Assembly (NCBI GenBank): GCA_022432975.1
Contig: CM039511.1
Span: forward strand, 18,440,557-18,504,556
Direction of reading: 5' to 3'
DNA length: 64,000 nt
From: Begonia masoniana
Lineage: Eukaryota; Streptophyta; Magnoliopsida; Cucurbitales; Begoniaceae
Shown here piece by piece: positions 59,718 to 64,000 of the stretch. The stretch's first letter is position 1, and every line of letters begins with the position of its first letter. The notes under the pieces were generated by a model. The model did not search any database. It was given only the letters and a program-made list of their open reading frames with translations, and was not told where the DNA came from. The position numbers and the translations under genes were made by a program.

Positions 59718-60867
59718 TAATGTTTATTTTTCTTTGCAGTTCTAAATGTTTGTTCATTGTGTTACAAGCTTTAGTTTTCGAAAAATTATATTTTATAATT
59801 TTGTTTCATACAAGTTCAAAGATTTTAAAGACTTTTGATTTGATAAATGTTCACTTGCTTAAGATTCTCATTTCATTATATAATTTAATATGAGGTTGCG
59901 TTATTCTAGTCAATTTTTATTGTGGCCTGATGACTTCATATTTTTTTTTCTGACGGTTCAGGTCTGCCTCAAAACATATTTCTCAAAAGACAACTTTTTG
60001 AGAAGTTTCAAATAGTTTGGCTTAGTTAAGAATTTTGGTCGCTTTTCCGTTCACATTAGACTAGGGGATTAGAATTTAGCTTTACTTATCTTCAGGATGT
60101 ATGATTTGGTCTTATTTTTCTTAGACCGATATGTAGAGAGGAAATTTTAAGTTGGTTTGCTAATAGATCCTGGCAGTGAAGGATGTATCATATATCCGCA
60201 TTGACTTTTGCTGATCTAATTGTATTATTATTTCTTGTGTAGCAGTTTTTATTGCTGACTATACTAACTTCATCTCATGCCCCTCAATTGTTGTAATTAT
60301 TTTTTTTTTTCTTTTGTGTTTTACTGTTGAGTACTTATGAAACTATTAATTGCATAAGTGCTTACTTATCATAGCCAACATCTGCAGGGAAAAATGGACG
60401 TGGATACTGATGACCATGAAGTGGAAGTGATGGATGTTCTGAGAAGGTGAGGATGAGCCTCAACCTCAGAAAAATACTAAAGTGTATGTTTTTATGCTCA
60501 ACAACAGACTCAGTGAATCTTTTGCATATTTACGGAGGAATTTGCAACATAGTGATGTTAATAACTATTATGATTTTTTGCAAATAGGTAATTCGATCTC
60601 CAAATGGTCGATGCTTTGTCACCAAGACAACCACTCTTAGCAGTCTGTAAAATCAAGGACACGTAATGTTACATTTATTTTGTTGTTTTGAGTGTCCCTT
60701 CTTCAGCTATTGTTAATTAATCCATCGAATTTTATCAGCCCACCACTTCGGCAACGCTCACGTTGAAAGTACCTTGCCACACTCTTTTTGTTGTCAACCT
60801 CTCTTCACTGGTTGAAAAAACCTGACATTAGTTGTCTTTACGTTTGTTTTCCCTTGTTTTATATTCT

Positions 60868-61783
60868 AGGTTTAACGCCCCAAATTCTATATTCCCAAGT
60901 TTAAAATCCTAATTGAAAATCTTCCAAATTTTTTTCCAGCTTGATTTTCGCAATCGATTAATTTCGAGCATTATAGACCATATTCTAAAATTAAAAACTT
61001 GAACTGAAAAGATTAAATGCCGCGGAAGCTTAAAGCCATGATTCAAAATCGTTAAATAACTTGGTCAAAATTGAAAATATTGGCCAGAATTAAAACCATC
61101 CATAAAACTTTTATAAATGGAGAAGTCAACATAAATCATGTCAAAATTCAAAATTGAAATATTTATTAAATATTCCTCAGAAAACATAAAACCATACTTA
61201 ATTTAAATTCCGTCATCTTAACAACAAACATTGACTTCCTTCTGTATGTTCGCGATGTGCTTTTGGAAAGTTTACAGTCATTTCTTCCTCAAATAGAAAC
61301 GCACCTACATCATAAACCTCTAAACTATGAGAATAACTCAGTAAACAAAAACACGTGCATTTCAAATTAACATTATTTTTCGATCTTGACTTAAACAGTT
61401 ACATACTGGTTGAAACTCATTTTTCCACACTTTTCGTTCCGACTTATTCATCTACATGTTGTTCAAGGAGCTTTGTCATCTCATTTTGTTCAGGCGATAA
61501 CCATCTCCATTGCCGTTCAGGTGTAGTCATCTCATTGTCGTCGCGGTTTATTCATCTCATTTTCATTCCCATAGCCATCTCATTGTCGTCCAGACGTAGT
61601 TATCCACATATTTTCCGTCAATTCCATCATCTTCATCACATATAAAACTGTCTTACCATTTTATTTTATTGCAATTCGTATTTATATTCTTAAACATGCT
61701 TAGTTAAATATCGGAATCATGTGCATAATATTTATAAGAAACTAATATAGATTTTTGAGATGGAAGGGCGGAGCCAAATGTTA
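60868..61783. mobile_element. Probable LTR-like insertion in the nucleolin-like gene
   Basis: Starts near tttaacgccccaaattc and ends near ccaaatgttacaac, a weakened TGTAACGCCCC...TTACA pair. ctagg occurs on both sides (60866-60870 region and about 61784), a possible target-site duplication. It contains ctatgagaataactcagtaaac (61325), the block shared by the other gypsy LTRs in minus orientation, and short repeats of catctcattgtcgtc (61480-61600). Boundaries are approximate. Confidence 0.5.
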
Positions 61784-63230
61784 CAACCTAGGGTATTTCA
61801 TTTACCTAGATTCCGAGAGTTTAGTTTATTGGAATTTTTCCAAAGATGAAACTAAGATCGTTTGGTTTGGAATAGAATAATTTGTGTATTAAAATCTATA
61901 CTTAAATACTCATTTCAAAGATTGTGGTAAGATTTCTTACGTGTACACTTGTCTGATAGAGTCGAATTTGATCAATTAACGACTTTAAGGATTTTTTCCT
62001 TTTTCTGCTAAATTAAATAGGTGGTCATTAAATTTCTCACTTTAATAAATTCATTTCAAAAAGATTTATGTAAAAGTTCTTTACATGGTTGATTCTAGAT
62101 CGGTTCGGTCGGAATTCATCAGATCGTTGTCAAAAATCTTTGGTCGAATTTGAAGGTTGGAAGCAATTTGGTTTGGTCTGAGCGTTCTGGTACGAATTGG
62201 GTCTGTTTCGTTCACGTTGACCGGATCTGATTCTTATTGATCGGTTCTGGTTTCAAGCGGAGCCGTTCGGTTTGGATCTGGTTCGGTTGGACCTTCTTAA
62301 GTGGACCGATTCAGTGTTACACGGTCGTCAGCTTAACCGAGAGCGGTGTTCGTCCTGAGCTCGGTTGCTTCGAGTTGGAGCTTGTGGCTGCGATTGGGCA
62401 ACGCTCGGAGATCTGGAGGTTCGAAGGTAGACTTCTGACCAGAGAGAGAGAAGAGAACTTCCTGAGTGAAAGTCGGAAAGTGCGCTGTGTGCTCTTCACA
62501 TCATTGACCTCTCAAATTATATAGAGAAGTGTTCGTGTTAGGATCCCCACCGCACTTCACTCGGTGGCACTTCACCGTTAATCTCCAAGCAGTCGGAACC
62601 CCTTCCGGTCAGAATCCTCGCTGGTCGAACCCTCGGCCGAGTATTTCCCACATGGTGGGTCCCATTCTCCACCCGCAACAAGATTTAATCCTCATAATTT
62701 CACCATGGGGGGCTTTGAACTCTTCAACCTCTATCTTGGAGGTAGAGGTCCGTAACCAGTGTTGGGCTATGTCCTGTTGCCTAGTGTGTATCTGAGACCC
62801 ACCATGGTAGGAATACTCTGCCGAGGTTTCTGATCGCGGAGGGTTCCCGACCGATTCAGCAGATTGGCCGAGTGAAGGGTCACCGAGTGGAATGCGTGCG
62901 GGTAAATTCTACAGTTCGGTAACAATTATCTCTTCTTTCCCTCAAATCGAGATCCCTTCGGATTTTCTACTGGCATCATCAACTATTTGGCTTTTCTTCT
63001 AGGTCTCAGCATATCTGAATCCAAAACGGAATTTTCTACCCACAACACAGCAAATCCTATCCCTTCAGATTTGCCGAGAACATTTATTTCAACTATTATT
63101 TTAGGGGTTTTTCCAAATGAGAATTTAATTAGGAGTTGAACTTTGGATTTGACGTTCGGAATTCTTAATTTGATTTAGAATTTGAAACCCTAAATTGCTA
63201 CCCATGTTCTTTTATATGCTAAATTGTTCT
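61784..63230. other. Non-coding, repeat-like, nothing identified
   Basis: GC-richer patches with repeated ggttcggt and gaccgatt words around 62100-62330 suggest another decayed LTR, but no termini or target duplication were found. ORFs at 62237-62524 and 62529-62795 have no recognisable domains. Confidence 0.4.
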
Positions 63231-64000
63231 TGTTCGTGAAAACTTCTTTAAAGATGCCGGTAAGTTGTTGACATACCGCTTTGCTTCTGATGCCGGAGTG
63301 AGGTTTAGAGGTTTTGGACATGTGAATTTGAGACACCCTGAGCACCCAAAAAGGTACTATTCATATCTTTAATAAAGTAAACTACTCTAGAATTATCAAC
63401 CGCACTTTTGGAGACAATTCATAATATATCATCAATTTATTTGTGCCTGATGATATTATGTCAAAATGTTGTATTAAAGTAGACACATTTAATGGATTCA
63501 CTTATTTATGATTACATTGTTTATATTTGAAACTTTTTGTTCCAGTAGTTTGTGCTTGGAACTCATATGGAAACAATGTTCTAACATTATTCAGCTCTAA
63601 TCTTTTTTGATTAATCGCCACCTTGCTGCTTAGGCCTCCTTTTTAGCTTAATTTGTTTATTATCCTGATCTAGAATTTCTGGTTTTCTTTAAAGGCATTA
63701 GCATTAAATGGTGAGTTGCTTTTACAATCGTGAAGTGAGACTTGATTTAGCACGGGAGAGGGTTCATATACCCCACATGACAGGTAAGTCTTTTATTTGA
63801 AGTTTTTTATGTGCTTAACATGACAGATACTTGTAACTATCTTTATACGTGCTTATTCTGCTCTGCTATTGAGTAGCTTCTGTTTCACATCTTTCTGGCT
63901 TGTTAAATATTTGTAGCGGAGATGGAAGCTCCTTCCAGAAAGGTAGACGATCCAGACAGTCTATGTTAGGGGTTTTGATAGATCCCTTGGAGAGGATGAG

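Larger units (their letters stand above)
58649..64000 (+). pseudogene. Nucleolin-like gene, degraded, continues past the window
   Basis: Pieces in nucleolin order. Acidic/Ser N-terminal part: about 58657-58690 (FKTIPETP), 58716-58775 (KKESESSSSSSESD), about 60397-60480 (MDVDTDDHEVEVMDV, then one base off EGEDEPQPQKNTK), about 60605-60664 (MVDALSPRQPLLAV). First RRM: 63238-63353 (ENFFKDAG, RFASDAG, FRGFGHVNL) and 63695-63783 (ALALNGELLL, then shifted REVRLDLARER). Start of RRM2: 63917-64000 (SSFQKGRRS, then shifted QTVYVRGFDRSLGEDE). Nucleolin acts in rRNA transcription and processing in the nucleolus. Frameshifts lie near 60448, 63728 and 63945. The RNP2 part of RRM1 was not found; repeat DNA lies between 60868 and 63200. 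Base-call errors near the gap are an alternative to true decay. Confidence 0.65.

Noticed and set aside
59502..59720. Short hydrophobic ORF ending in a His-Thr repeat
   Set aside because: Ends in the CA microsatellite; hydrophobic part is T-rich intron-like DNA.

Overview
This is a transposon-dense stretch of a plant nuclear genome, most likely a eudicot. There are spliced genes with GT-AG introns, plant LTR retrotransposons of both superfamilies (Ty1/copia including a SIRE-type element, Ty3/gypsy including an Athila-type element and several long solo LTRs), AT-rich intergenic DNA and microsatellites. No rRNA, tRNA, operon or CRISPR array was seen. The species cannot be fixed from the sequence. 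The 100 N run at 58503-58602 is a standard scaffold-gap placeholder.

Layout. 80-510 holds one exon of a PHD-finger-type protein. 1441-2655 is a partial copy of the 3' end of a shugoshin gene. 2656-8892 is a truncated Athila-type gypsy element, split by a defective SIRE-type copia element (3334-6299). 8893-11130 is a truncated gypsy LTR. 11131-26162 is a nearly complete shugoshin gene on the minus strand. Its first intron carries an 11.8 kb copia element (14158-25960) whose own left LTR and leader were hit by two gypsy solo LTRs (15024-18015 and 18124-20049). 27155-29271 is another solo LTR. 30511-43304 is a solo LTR interrupted by a 10.35 kb SIRE-type element with an envelope-like ORF (31268-41621). 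44011-47098 is an eight-exon SLC35F5/EamA-type transporter gene on the plus strand. 47100-49019 is AT-rich DNA with a long hairpin and a dimeric tandem repeat. 50188-55828 is a gypsy element on the minus strand with two long LTRs and most of its interior missing. 55945-56524 carries exons of the C-terminal helix-hairpin-helix region of a KIN-10/KIF22-like kinesin. 56636 is the centre of a fold-back palindrome that runs into the N gap. 58649-64000 carries scattered exons of a nucleolin-like gene that continues beyond the window.

All host genes with more than one recognised exon carry lesions: in-frame stops, frameshifts, a lost splice donor, or small internal deletions. With the nested insertions this fits an old, methylated, pericentromere-like or fractionated region in which gene copies are decaying. 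Target-site duplications fix the insertion order: copia into shugoshin intron 1, then two gypsy LTRs into that copia; SIRE into Athila; SIRE into a solo LTR. The palindrome beside the gap looks like an assembly artefact rather than biology.
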